This document shows, in pieces, positions 21,307-22,480 of a stretch of DNA of 22,480 nucleotides. Origin of the DNA: an uncultured Alphaproteobacteria bacterium (lineage in GTDB: Bacteria; Pseudomonadota; Alphaproteobacteria; Rs-D84). The first letter of the stretch is position 1, and every line of letters starts with the position of its first letter. Position numbers and translations under genes: made by a program. Where the stretch lies: NCBI GenBank assembly GCA_946625925.1, contig CAMOTP010000008.1, positions 1-22,480 of the forward strand, in the 5' to 3' direction. The notes beneath the pieces were generated by a model. The model did no database searches. It was not told the origin of the DNA and worked only from the letters and a program-made list of their open reading frames with translations.

Positions 21307-21776
21307 ATTTCCAACCACCTTTGTGTTAAAAACGAGTGTTGTACATAATCTTGATAAAGTCCTAGGCGTTTATAATGTCCAAGTTGTTCACCAATGAACG
21401 TGTATAAAAAATTTTTTACGCGTGCAGGACATTGTGAATCATCCAAAAATTTACTAAGAAATTGAATCAGATTACAGGTTTCTATAAATTGTTGATAGTG
21501 ACTTTCTTGATGCGAAATATGTTTTATTCCATCTATTGTTTTACCAACAAATTCAGGATCAGTTGTTGCGATAATACTGTCCCAACTGTTATGTGCCTGA
21601 ATAATCATGCGGTATATTTTGTCCGCTTTGATAACATTATCGATATATTTCATATCGGATTCATACAATGGTGTTCCTTGTATCCTGTGATACACAAAAG
21701 GATACCCTAAGCGTTCTTCGTCCCTTACAATTCTATCTGGTTTAACATTAGTTAATGTTTCAGCATTTAACGACAT
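21297..21776 (-). CDS. Tandem paralogue 1 of an unknown small-protein family
   Basis: A 159-residue soluble protein, alpha-helical by composition, not recognised. It is related to the next gene: LYESDMKYIDNVI here against LYESDVQWIEKNI there, and near the C-terminus KFLDDSQCPARVKNFLYTFIG against RFLDIPGIPPRVNKLLVLEIG, ending RWLEICR against LWLQRQQAWR. The start ATG 21776 has GGAGAT 4-5 nt upstream, inside the end of paralogue 2. The first 11 nt (ATGTCGTTAAA) equal those of tgt, so its N-terminus may be a leftover of tgt. Its stop codon overlaps the real tgt start, implying coupled translation. Confidence 0.75.
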   Translation of the reverse strand: MSLNAETLTNVKPDRIVRDEERLGYPFVYHRIQGTPLYESDMKYIDNVIKADKIYRMIIQAHNSWDSIIATTDPEFVGKTIDGIKHISHQESHYQQFIETCNLIQFLSKFLDDSQCPARVKNFLYTFIGEQLGHYKRLGLYQDYVQHSFLTQRWLEICR

Positions 21777-21778
21777 GT

Positions 21779-22198
21779 TTATCTCCACGCCTGTTGACGT
21801 TGCAACCACAACTCACAGAAAAACCGTTGGGTCACAGGCACTTTATCATCGTTTTGTCTGCGGTTCATTTCCTTGCAATAACCAATTTCCAATACTAATA
21901 ATTTATTCACACGTGGTGGAATCCCCGGAATATCCAAGAAACGTTCAAAAAATATTACCTGATATTCAAAACCATTAGGACCACCCCACAGGGTTTCATT
22001 TATAGTCCTGAACAATGGATGTGATGCTATATTTTTTTCAATCCATTGAACATCACTTTCGTATAATTCATATTTTGCGTATTCTGCCATACACACCAGA
22101 ATCCAACCTATACGTTTTTTTAATTCTTCGTTACCATAAGACACGTTTACTTTCTTATCTTCTTTATTCTGAATTGGTAATGGTAATGCTAACTTCAT
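21779..22198 (-). CDS. Tandem paralogue 2 of an unknown small-protein family
   Basis: A 139-residue soluble protein of the same family as its two neighbours; no known domain is recognised. The conserved parts are ELYESDVQWIEKNI (about residues 43-56) and FFERFLDIPGIPPRVNKLLVLEIG (about 83-106, best matched by FIDVPGIPRNVKRLLIFTVG in paralogue 3), then a W-containing C-terminus. The pattern of short amphipathic helices suggests a small helical bundle. Its ribosome binding site, AAAAAGGAC, is inside the tail of the truncated tgt copy, whose stop lies 3 nt before this ATG. Two nt separate its stop from paralogue 1. Confidence 0.75.
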   Translation of the reverse strand: MKLALPLPIQNKEDKKVNVSYGNEELKKRIGWILVCMAEYAKYELYESDVQWIEKNIASHPLFRTINETLWGGPNGFEYQVIFFERFLDIPGIPPRVNKLLVLEIGYCKEMNRRQNDDKVPVTQRFFCELWLQRQQAWR

Positions 22199-22201
22199 TT
22201 C

Positions 22202-22303
22202 TTAGTCCTTTTTGAATAACAAACAACAATCGCCATGCGCTGTATGAACACGACCACGACGTGCAGTTCCATCAGTTTTAATCAAATCAAATTTTAACGA
22301 CAT
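22202..22303 (-). pseudogene. Truncated duplicate of the tgt 5' end (33-codon ORF)
   Basis: From ATG 22303 the minus strand encodes the same 25 residues that begin tgt (MSLKFDLIKTDG through TAHGD), then diverges (CCLLFKKD) and stops at 22202-22204. The 75 matching nt differ from real tgt at six positions, all third-codon and synonymous. It keeps a start codon and a ribosome binding site (AAAAAGG, 22311-22317) directly after the stop of paralogue 3, so the 33-residue peptide may still be translated and would be coupled to paralogue 2. Confidence 0.9.
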
Positions 22304-22318
22304 GTTTTTGCCTTTTTA

Positions 22319-22480
22319 CTATCTCCCTTCGTGAGTTTTACGAAGCCATGATTCTATAAAAAAATGTTGATACGGAGCCACTTTTTTTTGTATAAAATAA
22401 GATGTCCGTATATGTCCAACAGTAAAAATTAACAACCTCTTTACATTACGTGGAATACCAGGCACATCAATAAATTGTTC
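22319..22480 (-). CDS. Tandem paralogue 3, C-terminal part (runs off the window)
   Basis: The last 53 codons of a third member of the family (EQFIDVPGIPRNVKRLLIF to HEGR, stop TAG 22319-22321); the 5' end is beyond the right edge. FIDVPGIPRNVKRLLIF lines up with FLDIPGIPPRVNKLLVL of paralogue 2, and FFIESWL with FFCELWL. Not recognised as a known family. The truncated tgt copy starts 15 nt after its stop. Confidence 0.75.
   Translation of the reverse strand, partial: EQFIDVPGIPRNVKRLLIFTVGHIRTSYFIQKKVAPYQHFFIESWLRKTHEGR

Larger units (their letters stand above)
21232..22303 (-). repeat. Direct repeat pair of the tgt 5' end flanking paralogues 1 and 2
   Basis: Copies at 21232-21306 (inside tgt) and 22229-22303 (remnant) are in the same orientation, 997 bp apart, with 69 of 75 identical. 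The intervening segment holds exactly paralogues 2 and 1. No integrase or terminal inverted repeat is visible. Confidence 0.85.

Overview
The window is AT-rich (coding GC in the mid-30s by eye) and reads as a core chromosomal segment of a small-genome alphaproteobacterium. The reasons are the DUF1013 (TrcR-type) regulator directly upstream of rpoD, the alphaproteobacterial character of rpoZ, mtaB, tatD, smpB and tgt, and the domain-reduced aminoacyl-tRNA synthetases. An uncultured host- or gut-associated lineage would fit, but that is inference. UAA, UAG and UGA are all used as stops, so the standard code applies. No integrase, transposase or CRISPR array is visible.

Layout. 1-2.2 kb: 3'-truncated rpoD and a DUF1013 regulator, both minus. 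2.3-6.8 kb: a phosphotransacetylase/butyryltransferase-like protein divergent from a SAM methyltransferase, a YbaK-type deacylase, a lipoprotein plus outer-membrane barrel pair, and an exported flavodoxin. 6.9-8.4 kb: thrS, reduced to its catalytic and anticodon-binding domains, behind a strong promoter and a leader ORF whose last codons include three Thr codons. 8.4-9.2 kb: a hairpin-rich, GC-richer repeat segment, tRNA-Ser(GGA), and rpoZ just upstream of the tRNA. 9.2-11.1 kb: mtaB and two small membrane proteins. 11.1-14.5 kb: a D-Ala-D-Ala carboxypeptidase, holB, tatD and smpB in a tight or overlapping run. 14.5-16.2 kb: an unusual Lys-tail/Cys-cluster/TM/EF-hand protein, HU with a structured leader, and a three-TM protein. 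16.3-18.4 kb: alaS lacking its C-terminal C-Ala domain. 18.4-22.5 kb: a minus-strand block of lineage-specific proteins around tgt.

The most unusual locus is the right end. Three paralogous small ORFs (the last cut by the window edge) lie in tandem upstream of tgt. Between the second and third is a 75-bp direct duplication of the tgt 5' end with its own ribosome binding site. It encodes the same 25 residues as tgt with six synonymous changes, then runs into a stop. This looks like a cassette that entered, or duplicated, at the tgt 5' end and left a reconstituted tgt behind it.

Other items worth a second look are the thrS leader peptide, the minimal ThrRS and AlaRS, the inverted copy of the tRNA-Ser 3' end with its duplicated terminator, the 19-bp stem in the HU leader, and the EF-hand protein. 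Promoter calls are by-eye sigma-70 matches. Family calls come from remembered motifs, not database searches.
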